Shown here: piece after piece, positions 47,168-56,611 of the stretch
Layout of the letters: the number at the start of each line of letters is the position of its first letter
Numbering within the stretch: position 1 is the first letter of the stretch
Source: Enterococcus faecalis 13-SD-W-01
GTDB taxonomy: Bacteria > Bacillota > Bacilli > Lactobacillales > Enterococcaceae
Direction of reading: 5' to 3'
Length of the DNA: 64,000 nucleotides
Assembly (NCBI GenBank): GCA_000415185.1
Contig: KE351686.1
Coordinates: forward strand, 248,191-312,190
Notes under the pieces: generated by a model
Told to the model about the DNA's origin: nothing
Seen by the model: the letters and a program-made list of their open reading frames with translations, nothing else
Database searches by the model: none
Made by a program: the position numbers and the translations under genes

Positions 47168-48400
47168 CTAATGACTTTTCTTCTCTTTTTCTAGATCTAT
47201 TTTCGGGTAGACCAAATAGATTTCATCGTCTTTTATCTCTACTTGTCCATTGAACTTTTTACGGAAAATAAAGTGGAAACGTGTTTCTTTTGGCGATTTC
47301 AACAAGATTCGTACAGCTGCTTGTTTGTCCATTTCTTTTGGTATCAGCCAATATTTTCCGCCTTTAAGCTGCTTGATTTCTGCCAAACCAGATTGATCGG
47401 TCGTCAAATCGATCGGTTTTCCATCTCGCCGCATTTGTTTTTTTCCGCGAGCATTCATCAACGAGAAAACTTGTCCAGTCATCGGTTGATTTTTTTCATC
47501 CATAGCATAAAAACGTAAATCGATTCTACGACTTGCGATTCGAGCAGCTAAGATACGGCGATAAATAGCCCAGCTTGCCGCCAGTAAAACTAAAATCCCG
47601 CCAACAATCAGCAGCAATAATTTATGTTTTTTCCACCAGCTGCTGTTCTCGATCTTTTTATCCATTTTCTTGGCGTTATATGGGATTCGGTGACCTGTCA
47701 CTAATAAACGCTGTGTATTGACCATATAAGGCGTACAAGTCATTAATGTAATCAAATCACGCCCAGGCTGGATGACCATCGTTTGTGTATCTGTCGGTTC
47801 GATTACTTGGATTTTTTCGATTTGATATGCATGGCGTTCATCATTGATATCTATATAAAACTGGTCATTGACTTTTAATTTCGGCAAATCAGTGAACAAT
47901 GTTGCTTCTGGCAAACCGCGATGGGCGGAAATAACGGAATGCGTGCTTTTTCCCCCTACTGGATAACTCGTTCCCTCTAGCAAAGCTGCTCCTTTTTGCA
48001 AGGTAAAGTCATTTGTTTCGTCAAAAACCGGCAGATCCACAGAGATTTTTGGGATACGGATTACAGCAATTGTATGCTTTTTATAATAATCGACACTTTT
48101 CTTTTTTACTTTTTTGTCCTGGTTCACTGCTTGATCAAAGCCGCTCATGCCAGGATTGTTGCCTTTTTCAGCCAACTCTTTGTTTTTCTTTTCCATTTCT
48201 TGTTTTGCTTTTTCACTCGCTTGATGGTTTTCTTGATTGGCCTTTCCTTGATAGTAAGTAATCAGCTGCTGGTCAAGAAAATCGTTCAAGGTATCTTGGA
48301 CAAATGGATAAAGAAAGATTCCTGCACCAATGACTAAAAGTAGGACCATCAGTGTATCCAGCAAACGCCGCATTTTTCGACTTTTTGTTTTTTTGGTCAT
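47168..48400 (-). CDS. srtC: Class C (pilin) sortase with extra C-terminal domain
   Basis: 410 aa. N-terminal membrane helix (about 13-32), a charged linker, then the sortase domain: His160 in SAHRG, Cys222 in TLMTCTPY, Arg231 in NTQR. A second membrane helix (about 257-282) follows, as in pilin sortases. Unusually about 125 residues come after it, including QPMTGQVFSLMNARG and SGLAEIKQLKGGKYWLIP, which look like a Cna-B/SpaA-type beta domain. By topology this part would face the cytosol. I see no clear D-P-aromatic lid motif of class C enzymes before the active site. It joins the pilins EbpA, B and C by transpeptidation. AAGGG lies 6 bases before the ATG; a hairpin separates it from ebpC. 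Confidence 0.93.
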   Translation of the reverse strand: MTKKTKSRKMRRLLDTLMVLLLVIGAGIFLYPFVQDTLNDFLDQQLITYYQGKANQENHQASEKAKQEMEKKNKELAEKGNNPGMSGFDQAVNQDKKVKKKSVDYYKKHTIAVIRIPKISVDLPVFDETNDFTLQKGAALLEGTSYPVGGKSTHSVISAHRGLPEATLFTDLPKLKVNDQFYIDINDERHAYQIEKIQVIEPTDTQTMVIQPGRDLITLMTCTPYMVNTQRLLVTGHRIPYNAKKMDKKIENSSWWKKHKLLLLIVGGILVLLAASWAIYRRILAARIASRRIDLRFYAMDEKNQPMTGQVFSLMNARGKKQMRRDGKPIDLTTDQSGLAEIKQLKGGKYWLIPKEMDKQAAVRILLKSPKETRFHFIFRKKFNGQVEIKDDEIYLVYPKIDLEKEKKSH

Positions 48401-48439
48401 GCTTCACCCTTCTTTTTACTGTTTGTATCTATTTTTTAA

Positions 48440-48471
48440 AAGAGGCTGGGACATTCGTCAGCCAGCCTCTT
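48440..48471 (-). terminator. Hairpin between ebpC and srtC
   Basis: Stem AAGAGGCTGG / CCAGCCTCTT with an inner GAC / GTC pair. The tail on the minus strand is TTTTAAAAAA, so termination is probably partial and could lower srtC relative to pilin mRNA. Confidence 0.6.
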
Positions 48472-48501
48472 ATATTTATTTACTCTATTTTTCGTACTAT
48501 T

Positions 48502-50436
48502 TTATGCGTTCAAATGATCGCGTTTCTTGAAGTAGAAAACAGCAATACCAATGATTGCAAGTCCGCCAAGTACGTAGGCAAAGATACCGATTCCCCCAGT
48601 ATGAGGCAAGATACCTTTTTGTGTATTCACGACTGTCAATACTTGTTGTGCGTCGCTGTAGCTTGTTTCTGTTACTTTGAACTCTGTGTATGGTTGTGCT
48701 GGTAATTGATAATCTGCAGGTGCTTTAACTTCTTTCAAGTTGTAATTTCCAGTTGCCAAACCGATAACTTCAAAAGCACCATTTTCATCAGAAGTTAAGA
48801 TTTTTGCATCTTCTGGGACAGATGTTCCATCATATTTAGCCCAAGTATCGTTGATTGTACGGTACTCATCTTTTTTCTCGTTAAGAACTAAAAATTCTGC
48901 CCCAGCTAATGTTTTGCTGTCGTCATAGGCATCTTTTTTCACAAATTTTTTCCCGTAAGTATCAACTGTTTCATTGTCATGTTTCGTATGATGATTGTTG
49001 TCAAAGTCGATTTCATTGTTTACGTCAACTTCAGGTTTTGTACCAGGTTTTAATTTCATTTTGTAAGTAAATGTAATATAGTTTCCAGCATTCGCTTTGA
49101 TAGCAGCCATATCATTTACATTTGAAGTGAAATCAAAACTAAATCCTGGTGTTTCAGCAGCTGCTTTTGTTTCTAAAGCAGTGATCTCATCGCCATTTTC
49201 TGAGACGATAGATGCTGTGATCGTAGAAAGTTCATCATCAGATAACATTTCTAATTGTGCGTCTGGTGTATCGACTAAGGCAAATTCTGTGTATGTGTCG
49301 ATATCGTCTGGAATCAATTGTTTAACTGTAAAACTGAATGCTTGGTTGTCATCGACGTCTGTGTCATTTGCTTCTTTTTTAGGAGAAGGAACTTGATAGT
49401 TGTAAACTTTTGCTTCACTTGATGGGTCTTCGTTTTTATCAAAACTGCTTGTTTTTGTGATTTGTCCATTTTCTACAGTAAAAGTGATTGCATTTGCTGC
49501 ATGGCTTGACGCATGGTAATCATCTACGGTTGTTCCGTCTGCTGGAATGGCATTTCCATCGCTTCCGATTTCTTCAAATGTATACGTACCGTTTGGCAAA
49601 GCTAATCCTTGAGAGAAAAGTTCTTTTGTTGATACTTTACCATCTGCATCCGAAGTGAAGACTGCTGCATTGGCATCTGTTGCTGTCGTTACATCAAAAG
49701 TAGGCAAAACATCATTTGCCAATTCTTTGTTTAAATAGTTTCCATCTTGGTCTTTCAATACAAATTTTGCATTTGCAAGAGGTGCAATCGAATCATCTTC
49801 TTTGACACCTTCTTTGACAAAGTCAAAATCAGTTAGGTTCAATGTGTTTTTTGGAAATAAGTTTACTTCGCTTAAAGGCGTTGTTCCATCTTCTTCATAA
49901 AAAGGTAATGAAACCACTAGATTTGCTGCCGCTACAACATCTCCGTTGTCATGGTTTTCAACAATGACGTAGACTGCATTTTCTTCTTTTTCAGTACCGT
50001 CGCTTAATTTGACAGTTGAAGTAACAGGTAAGTTTGCTGAAGTTAAACCATTGTTATCTGTTGCAGCAAATGATGTTGTTTTCTCACCTAGATCTGATAC
50101 TTGTTTTTGACCAAGTTCAGCGAAAGCTTCATCTACAGATTTACCTGCTTGACGCAAATCAGTGTATAACTGAGTGACATCATAGGCAGTAAATTCGATG
50201 CCTTGAAGTGGTTTACCGCCATTTTCTGTTGCAATACTGCTTTGATCAGAACCATCATTCAAGATCAAGTCAGGAGATGGTGCTGTTTCAAATGCGTATT
50301 TATGCAATGTGACTTTCTGTGTGTCGTTTCCTTCTGCAGAAACTTTGACTGTTTGCATTGCACTGCCTACACCTAATACGATCATTAGTGCTAGGAACCA
50401 GCCGAATACTACTTGGATAGCAGATTTCTTATTCAT
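48502..50436 (-). CDS. ebpC: Major pilin (backbone) protein
   Basis: 644 aa. Signal peptide (about 1-34), pilin motif VNLFPKN with Lys196 as the likely polymerisation lysine, Cna-B-type domains with the E-box YNLKEVKAPADYQLP near residue 575, and the sorting signal LPHTG at 610-614 followed by a hydrophobic stretch and KKRDHLNA. This matches the backbone pilin of the E. faecium ebp/emp pilus (pili of this type help biofilm formation and tissue binding). SrtC links Lys196 of one subunit to the LPHTG Thr of the next. 16 bp after ebpB, with AAGGAAG 6 bases before the ATG. Confidence 0.92.
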   Translation of the reverse strand: MNKKSAIQVVFGWFLALMIVLGVGSAMQTVKVSAEGNDTQKVTLHKYAFETAPSPDLILNDGSDQSSIATENGGKPLQGIEFTAYDVTQLYTDLRQAGKSVDEAFAELGQKQVSDLGEKTTSFAATDNNGLTSANLPVTSTVKLSDGTEKEENAVYVIVENHDNGDVVAAANLVVSLPFYEEDGTTPLSEVNLFPKNTLNLTDFDFVKEGVKEDDSIAPLANAKFVLKDQDGNYLNKELANDVLPTFDVTTATDANAAVFTSDADGKVSTKELFSQGLALPNGTYTFEEIGSDGNAIPADGTTVDDYHASSHAANAITFTVENGQITKTSSFDKNEDPSSEAKVYNYQVPSPKKEANDTDVDDNQAFSFTVKQLIPDDIDTYTEFALVDTPDAQLEMLSDDELSTITASIVSENGDEITALETKAAAETPGFSFDFTSNVNDMAAIKANAGNYITFTYKMKLKPGTKPEVDVNNEIDFDNNHHTKHDNETVDTYGKKFVKKDAYDDSKTLAGAEFLVLNEKKDEYRTINDTWAKYDGTSVPEDAKILTSDENGAFEVIGLATGNYNLKEVKAPADYQLPAQPYTEFKVTETSYSDAQQVLTVVNTQKGILPHTGGIGIFAYVLGGLAIIGIAVFYFKKRDHLNA

Positions 50437-50452
50437 TTTTTTACTTCCTTTT

Positions 50453-51943
50453 TTAATATTTTTTGTGTTTGTTCTTGATTATATAAACGAAACTTCCTAC
50501 TAAAATCAGCAGTAGTCCGATAATCATCCATAAATAATTGTTTTCGTCATTGGTTTTTGGATACCGTCCAATGACTTTTTTATAAACTTTATCTGACCAA
50601 GTATGTGTCATTTTTTGGTTCATTATTGATAAAGTCGTGCTGGTACTTGCTTCATCGACTGTGAAATCAAACGGTTTTTGACTTAGATAATAGTTGTCAG
50701 GTGCTTTGATTTCGACAAGCTGATACTGACCATAGGCTAAACCGTTAATTGAAAACAGACCTTGCTGATCAGAATGAAGTGTAAACAGCTGATTTTGAAC
50801 GGCAGAAAAATCGGCAGGTGCTATGTTCTGCCAGTGGTTTTCTCCATTTTGGCGTTCCAGATATTGGCCTTGGTCATTTTTGATGACAAAAGCGGCGCCT
50901 TGCAGCTTTTGGTTTCCGTCTGCTAAGTCAACTTTTACAAATGATTTTTGACCAGTAGTAATCTCTGCGTCATCTTTTATTTCTTCATGAGTATCTGGAT
51001 ATAAAATGGCTTGATTATCAAAAGCTGTTTGTGAACTATCAGTTGCTAAGCGCATCTTATAAGTGATTTGCATTGTTTTGCCAACAGAATAACGTAATTT
51101 TTTCCCATCAAAAGAAAGAGAAAATCCATGATCCTTCATTTCAGAAATTTGATAAAAATCAGAGAGTGTATCGTCGCCTACAACTTGGACTTTCAAACTT
51201 TCCGGCTCCATCCATAACGCAGGATCTGCTTCATCTTGAATGCGGTAGTTCTCGTAGCTCCAAACATCAGCAGGTATTTCAGTTGTCAGCTGGTACGTTA
51301 TCTCGCCGCCATATTCTGTGTTTGATGAACCAATGATTTCTTTTTTGAAAGGCGGATCTTGATACGTTATCTCTTCATTTTTTGGATAAAGGTCGATTGC
51401 CGACATTGGCTGCTGGTTCGTATCTGTTATCGGCAAAACAACGACCATTGGTTTTGCAGCTGCTTGAACATTTTCTGGCAAAGCTGTTTCTAAGAAAAGA
51501 TAAACTTTCGGACGTCTTTTACCAGTCGCTTCATTTGCAGGCAAAGTAAAATGTGCAATCCCGTCTTCAGTTCCTTCTGTGGCCGTCGTCTGCTCATCCA
51601 ATGCGTTTTCTGGATGAAGAGCAGCTAATTCCTGCTGTGCTTTTTCTGTTGAAAGACCTGCTGCTTTTTTTTGATAAAATTCGGACGTCACATCATAAAC
51701 ACTAAATGCTGCTCCATTTAAGCCTTCGTAATCTTTCAACAATGTTTGATCAGCAAACGGATTGCTGGACCCATCATTTAAGACTTCATCAGGGACTTCG
51801 CCGTTTTTAAACAGTAATTTGTGTAATGTAAAAGTTACATTTCCTGAACCATTTGTATCAGCTTCAGCTGGAGAAGAACTGTGGATCATCAAAGCAGCGA
51901 AGCAACTGGCTAGTAAAAAAGAAGTGAATAATTTTTTCAGCAT
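50453..51943 (-). CDS. ebpB: Minor pilin with atypical sorting signal
   Basis: 496 aa. Signal peptide (about 1-28), pilin-like motif AIDLYPKN with Lys188, a Cna-B-type domain with YQLVEIKAPDNYYLS (E-box), and a C-terminal membrane anchor. The expected LPxTG is YPKTN at 461-465 (confirmed in the DNA), 31 residues before the end, at the normal distance from the hydrophobic segment and the basic tail KNKHKKY. So both Leu and Gly of the motif are changed. In related pili this subunit sits at the base or tip. Its ATG follows the ebpA stop directly (TAGATG), so translation is coupled. Confidence 0.9.
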   Translation of the reverse strand: MLKKLFTSFLLASCFAALMIHSSSPAEADTNGSGNVTFTLHKLLFKNGEVPDEVLNDGSSNPFADQTLLKDYEGLNGAAFSVYDVTSEFYQKKAAGLSTEKAQQELAALHPENALDEQTTATEGTEDGIAHFTLPANEATGKRRPKVYLFLETALPENVQAAAKPMVVVLPITDTNQQPMSAIDLYPKNEEITYQDPPFKKEIIGSSNTEYGGEITYQLTTEIPADVWSYENYRIQDEADPALWMEPESLKVQVVGDDTLSDFYQISEMKDHGFSLSFDGKKLRYSVGKTMQITYKMRLATDSSQTAFDNQAILYPDTHEEIKDDAEITTGQKSFVKVDLADGNQKLQGAAFVIKNDQGQYLERQNGENHWQNIAPADFSAVQNQLFTLHSDQQGLFSINGLAYGQYQLVEIKAPDNYYLSQKPFDFTVDEASTSTTLSIMNQKMTHTWSDKVYKKVIGRYPKTNDENNYLWMIIGLLLILVGSFVYIIKNKHKKY

Positions 51944-54900
51944 CTAAGCTACCTCCTGTTTCGTTCTTGCTTTATAAAACCAAAGAGCTGCTCCGCTGAC
52001 CAGCAAGAAACCAATGATCATGAAAATTCCTTTTCCAATACCGCCTGTATGCGGCAGCGGTGTTTTCGCTTCATTCGTCACTGTTATTGATAGAGAAAGT
52101 TCCTTGTCACTTCCAGAAGGGATCTTTGTTTCTTTTTCACCGTCATGGATAATCCAGTTTCCTGACTCTTGATCAAAGGATACTGTATAGGTCTGTTGAG
52201 AAAAAATGTAGCCGTCTGGCGCTTGTGTTTCTTTTAATGTATAGGTTTGATCCGTGGATAAATCATCGAACACCGCAAGTCCAGAATCGTCTGTCGTCTG
52301 CTCTGTTGTACCTGAAGCTGAGCTTAACGTGAAGACAGCTCCTTTTAACCGTTTTTTCGTCACGGAGTCTTCTTTGAAAACAGAAAGACGAACGGTTTGT
52401 TTTTCATTCGTTATTGGCGTTTTTTCAAAATCAAAGCGATTATTGCCTTCATCGTTGAAAACGATATGCTGTGTATCGGAATATTCTGTATTTCCTTCAT
52501 TGCTTTTCAGTGTTGCTTTGCGTCCATCTTCCGTCAGTGTTAATGTCCACGTTGGATTTTCAGGAAGGAAATAACCGGCTGGCGCTTTGATTTCTTCTAA
52601 GGTATAGGTTCCAGATGGCTGCAGATCCAAGTCTTTGAAAGAAAAAATCCCGTCTGCATCCGTAGTGACTTCGCCGCTGTCCAAGTTTTCACCAGTTAAG
52701 CGGAAGACTGCCCCTGCTAACGGATTTCCTTCATTATCTGTTTTCTTGAAGGTCAAATCTGTTTTTTTCCAATAGTTTGTATCAGTAAAAACTAATTTGT
52801 CGTCTTGTTTTGTCACTGAACCATCTTCAGAAGTAATTTCCAGATTTTTATCGAGTGAAAAAGTGTGTTCTTTTTCATCACGTTTATGACCAGGAATCGC
52901 TTTGGTTTCTTTGATCGAATATTCTCCTTCAGTCAATTGATACGGCTGTCCATCCGCTAGAAAATCGACTTGACCATTTGAATCCGTAACGGCTGTTGCC
53001 ACGACTTTTCCGTCTTTCAACAGTTCAAATTCAGCACCTTCAAGATCCATTCCTTCAATGTTGCTTTTCTTAATCAAACTGATCGGGATCTCGGCTGGTT
53101 TTGGCGGAGTCTCTTCCACAGTCACGATATTGGTTGTCTCGTCGTATTTGACTCTGTCTTTGCTGTCCATCATTTTGAAGGTACCAGAGTTATCCATTAT
53201 TTTTTTTGCATCGAGTGTTTCAGGCTTTTCTGTCAAATCTGCTTCGATCCGCACGGTGATGTATCCTCTGGCAAATTGGATGTTGTTGATTTCTTTTGCA
53301 TTGATCGTCATCGTTACTTTTCGCCCGCTGATCGTTTTGTCTGCTACATCGATTTCTTTACCATTTGTATCATACAGTTTGACATCTTTCGGATTGGTTC
53401 CTTCTGGCAAGGTATCTTCAAAAGTGATTTTGCTTGGCTTGATGATTGCATCCCCAACCAGACTGTACAGACCTTGACTGACATAATAATAGATTGGCTG
53501 ATTTGCCTCAGCTTGTTCATTCACATTTTGTTCATTGATACTTGCTGCTTCCGGAACCCATGAAGCTGCAAAATCTTGATACTCTTTTGTCGCTTTGAAT
53601 GCTTTTAATTTCTCTTGATAGTCTGGGTCATCCGCAGATGGTTTTTCGTTTTGACGGCTATATACAGGAGTCTCGCTCCCGCCGCCAGCTACAGCTTGAC
53701 TGCTGACTTTTTTTACATTGAATAACGGCGGATTTGTAGGAATAATAAAACTTACACTTCCGCTGGCATTCGCTAACCAAGTCGCTGGATTTTGACTATA
53801 CGTACCACGCGTAAATTCGTGAGTCGTTCCTGATAATTTGTAACCGACAGCTCCTCTGCCGAATGTTGTAGAACCGATATGGTCATTCCATTCATCGTTT
53901 TCTTCATCTGTTGGTGCGCCATCGTTGTAATCTCCCCATATATGAGCGGTATAACCAAAATGTCCTTTTTGACTCTTGTCTCCGCTTTGCGGCCAAGAAA
54001 AATGATTTGATCCGTCTTTTCCGCCAGGGACTGCGGTGTCATCATTAAAGTAAGTCGGTTCAACAAAAGAATCGCCATCTTCGTCTTCGATCGGCGTTTC
54101 AGCTGGATTGTTATCTGCAGTTGAAAATTTATTTACAAACTCACCAGGATTCAATGAAGTAAACGTTAATTGGGCATAATTGTCATCAACTGTTTCAAAA
54201 TCGATGGGCTGATGTGTTTCTGTGTCATAAAAAATAACTTTCCAATCAAAATATTTGATATTCGCTAGTGAGATACCTGAATAAAAGTTATTAGAAAAAT
54301 CGATACCTACTGCACTGGCTTGGTTCCAGCCGTTGCTCCAATCTGAACTGCGCAGATGCAAGTTGCTGACTTCGACATATGCACCAACTGGGATAGCTTC
54401 ACCAGATGGACTGACTACTGTTCCGACAGTGTCATAATCAGCTTTGATTACTGATTTCAAATCACCGCTTGGCTGATGATCAAAAACAACCACTCTTGCT
54501 GAACTTCCGGGTTCATACAATCCATTCGCATAATTCATCATCGAATTTTGATCATTTTGGTCGTAGTTTTGTCCACTTGGCAGTTGATTTGCTTTTGAAC
54601 GAATATAACTGTTTACGCCGTCTTTGTTATCGACATTTATTTTCAAGTTAGCAAAGCTGGTCGTCGAAAGTTTTAAACCAATTGCTGAAATGGCACTTCC
54701 TGTCGGCTCTTGAATATCGTCATTTGGTTCACCACTTGCTCTTTGTACTGGTATTTTTCCTGAAGAACTTTCTTCCGTTGTTTCCTCTGCTTGGGATGAA
54801 TCTGATGACGCAGTGGTTTCTGTACTTGTCTTTTCCACCGTAGTTGTGCTTGAATCAGCAGTTTGACTTTCACTTGCTGCCTCATCTGTACTTGTACTGA

Positions 54901-55450
54901 TCGTTGTTGAGGATCCCGCAGAATCAGCAGTTTCTGTTACAGGCAGCTGGATTTCGATTGGTTCTGCTGTTTTATTATCCAAAATATCTGCTTTGATAGT
55001 GCTGTCTTCTTGTTGGTCGACTTGAAACTGTGCTGTTACCTTCGTGCTTGATTCAGGTAGAAGAAAAACAAGTTCATCTTGACTTTCTTCTGCAGAAAAT
55101 GCTGCTGTTTGGATCCATTCTTGTTTTTCAGCATCTTCCATTTTTTCTTTTGGCGTGTTTTGCAAGTCCGCTGCTGTCAGATTTTTTTCATCTGCCTGGA
55201 CATTGATCTTTATTCTTTCCGGTATTTCTGAAGCCTTTTTTTGATAATGGATGGTCAATTGTACGCCATCTTTGACCTCTTGTGTTTCAGCTTCTGCTTT
55301 GAATCCTTCCGTGTCAATCAGTGTCTGCGTAGATCCCGAAGTGTTATCTGCGCGTACGATTGCTGGAACATTTAAAAGGAATTGCAGATAAGACCCCAGC
55401 AAAAGAATAAGCATGAACCAATTGCTGAGAACTGTTTTCTTTTTTTTCAC
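51944..55450 (-). CDS. ebpA: Pilus tip adhesin
   Basis: 1168 aa. The start is GTG 55450 with AAGGTG 7 bases upstream. Signal peptide (about 1-35), a 150-residue region ending in a Ser/Thr/Glu-rich linker (about 175-235), a large adhesin-type region (about 240-600), a further beta region, and three Cna-B-type repeats with E-boxes YSIKET, YTLEEI and YTLKET. The sorting signal LPHTG is at 1132-1136 with a membrane stretch and basic tail. Tip adhesin of the pilus; first gene of the operon. The E. faecalis EbpA has a von Willebrand A domain with a MIDAS site; I do not see a DxSxS motif here. Confidence 0.9.
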   Translation of the reverse strand: MKKKKTVLSNWFMLILLLGSYLQFLLNVPAIVRADNTSGSTQTLIDTEGFKAEAETQEVKDGVQLTIHYQKKASEIPERIKINVQADEKNLTAADLQNTPKEKMEDAEKQEWIQTAAFSAEESQDELVFLLPESSTKVTAQFQVDQQEDSTIKADILDNKTAEPIEIQLPVTETADSAGSSTTISTSTDEAASESQTADSSTTTVEKTSTETTASSDSSQAEETTEESSSGKIPVQRASGEPNDDIQEPTGSAISAIGLKLSTTSFANLKINVDNKDGVNSYIRSKANQLPSGQNYDQNDQNSMMNYANGLYEPGSSARVVVFDHQPSGDLKSVIKADYDTVGTVVSPSGEAIPVGAYVEVSNLHLRSSDWSNGWNQASAVGIDFSNNFYSGISLANIKYFDWKVIFYDTETHQPIDFETVDDNYAQLTFTSLNPGEFVNKFSTADNNPAETPIEDEDGDSFVEPTYFNDDTAVPGGKDGSNHFSWPQSGDKSQKGHFGYTAHIWGDYNDGAPTDEENDEWNDHIGSTTFGRGAVGYKLSGTTHEFTRGTYSQNPATWLANASGSVSFIIPTNPPLFNVKKVSSQAVAGGGSETPVYSRQNEKPSADDPDYQEKLKAFKATKEYQDFAASWVPEAASINEQNVNEQAEANQPIYYYVSQGLYSLVGDAIIKPSKITFEDTLPEGTNPKDVKLYDTNGKEIDVADKTISGRKVTMTINAKEINNIQFARGYITVRIEADLTEKPETLDAKKIMDNSGTFKMMDSKDRVKYDETTNIVTVEETPPKPAEIPISLIKKSNIEGMDLEGAEFELLKDGKVVATAVTDSNGQVDFLADGQPYQLTEGEYSIKETKAIPGHKRDEKEHTFSLDKNLEITSEDGSVTKQDDKLVFTDTNYWKKTDLTFKKTDNEGNPLAGAVFRLTGENLDSGEVTTDADGIFSFKDLDLQPSGTYTLEEIKAPAGYFLPENPTWTLTLTEDGRKATLKSNEGNTEYSDTQHIVFNDEGNNRFDFEKTPITNEKQTVRLSVFKEDSVTKKRLKGAVFTLSSASGTTEQTTDDSGLAVFDDLSTDQTYTLKETQAPDGYIFSQQTYTVSFDQESGNWIIHDGEKETKIPSGSDKELSLSITVTNEAKTPLPHTGGIGKGIFMIIGFLLVSGAALWFYKARTKQEVA

Positions 55451-55497
55451 AAAATTTCACCTTACTTTTCAATTTGCTTTTAGGTACTCTTTTTGCT

Positions 55498-55526
55498 GAT
55501 TTACATGTTGTCTACAATTGAAACAA
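55498..55526 (-). promoter_or_regulatory. Candidate pilus operon promoter
   Basis: Minus strand TTGTTT, 17-bp spacer, TAAATC, 48 bp before ebpA. No regulator gene of the EbpR type is next to the operon. The 381-bp gap 55451-55831 holds this promoter and the hairpin at 55715-55779; the 71-codon frame in it has no ribosome site. Confidence 0.4.
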
Positions 55527-55714
55527 GAACATTCGATTTATCGATATGTTTTATGAGCTCCTCCTTTTCATGAAAAATTTGATTAATTTTCAGAAAATAG
55601 ACATTACAAACAAAGAGAATTATAGTAAAATTAAATCCGTTTTTCTTTTGTTTGGTAGCGCTTTTCTAAAAAGTTGTGCATCTGTCGAAAAAAATTTGTT
55701 TCTTCCGCTCAACA

Positions 55715-55779
55715 ATAAAAAATCGCGACATGGCTGTTTTTCAGGGGTGCTTCTCTGCTGAAAAAGTCATCTCGCGATT
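55715..55779 (-). terminator. Long hairpin terminator of the ocd-phzF pair
   Basis: AATCGCGA-ATG-TTTTTCAG / CTGAAAAA-CAT-TCGCGATT, about 22 paired positions with two small mismatches, then TTTTTT on the minus strand. A T run on the plus strand (TGTTTTTTT) could make it bidirectional. Confidence 0.85.
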
Positions 55780-55831
55780 CTGTTTTTTTAAAGAATAACA
55801 ATTCGTGTATCTATATAATAGAAGGAAATGC

Positions 55832-56608
55832 TTAAATAAAGGCTTCTCCCTTTGCATACAAAACAGCTTTCCCACCAATGATGACACGGTCTTCCTTAAG
55901 TTCACATCTCAAAAGTCCGCCGCGAGCAGATAATTGTTTTGCATCCATGCTATTTTTCTTCATTCTTTGCCCCCAGTAAGGAATAAGATTTGAATGTGCG
56001 GAACCGCAAACAGGATCTTCATCAATCGTTAGTTTTGGAAAAAAGGTACGCGAAACAAAATCTTCTTTCGTTCCTTCTGCTGTGACGATCACACCTACTC
56101 CTTTTTCAAAATGCTTCAGTTGAGTAAAATCTGGCTTTAATTCAGCAACTGTTTTTTCATCTTTCAATACGAAAAATAAATCTCGTGCAAGATATGCTTC
56201 TTTGATCTCCGCACCGATAGCTGCTTCGTACTCAGGAAGGATCGCTGTTTTTTCTGGTAAAATACTTGGAAAATCCATAAAATAAACGTCTTCTTTTTTG
56301 GTCACAAACAAGGCGCCGCTTTGTGATAAAAATTGGATTGTTTTCTCAGAAACGCCGTAATAGTTAAACAAGACAAATGCAGCTGCTAACGTCGCATGAC
56401 CGCATAAATCAATTTCTCTTTCTGGTGTAAACCAGCGAAGATCATAAGCTTCGCCATCTTTTACGACAAAAGCTGTTTCGGACAGATTATTTTCAATCGC
56501 TATTTTTTGCATCAATTCTGTGTCGAGCCATTTATCCATGACAAAAACAGCAGCCGGATTTCCGCCAAATAATGTATCAGTAAACGCATCTACAACATAA
56601 TAGATCAT
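55832..56608 (-). CDS. PhzF-family isomerase/epimerase
   Basis: 258 aa, two-domain diaminopimelate-epimerase-like fold. VVDAFTDTLFGGNPAAV near the start, NNLSETAFV with the catalytic Glu (about residue 45), GHATLAAAFVL, and EDPVCGSAHSNLIPYW are the family's motifs. The family moves a proton or isomerises small acids; the substrate is unknown. It follows the ornithine-cyclodeaminase-like gene by 3 bp, so both act in one pathway, likely on an amino acid or derivative. Confidence 0.88.
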   Translation of the reverse strand: MIYYVVDAFTDTLFGGNPAAVFVMDKWLDTELMQKIAIENNLSETAFVVKDGEAYDLRWFTPEREIDLCGHATLAAAFVLFNYYGVSEKTIQFLSQSGALFVTKKEDVYFMDFPSILPEKTAILPEYEAAIGAEIKEAYLARDLFFVLKDEKTVAELKPDFTQLKHFEKGVGVIVTAEGTKEDFVSRTFFPKLTIDEDPVCGSAHSNLIPYWGQRMKKNSMDAKQLSARGGLLRCELKEDRVIIGGKAVLYAKGEAFI

Positions 56609-56611
56609 TTT

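Noticed and set aside
53058..53477. 139-codon plus-strand frame opposite ebpA
   Set aside because: Antisense shadow of a long pilin gene; hydrophobic only because it mirrors Lys/Glu/Asp-rich codons.
55546..55761. 71-codon plus-strand frame upstream of the pilus operon
   Set aside because: No ribosome site, and its end lies inside a long terminator hairpin.
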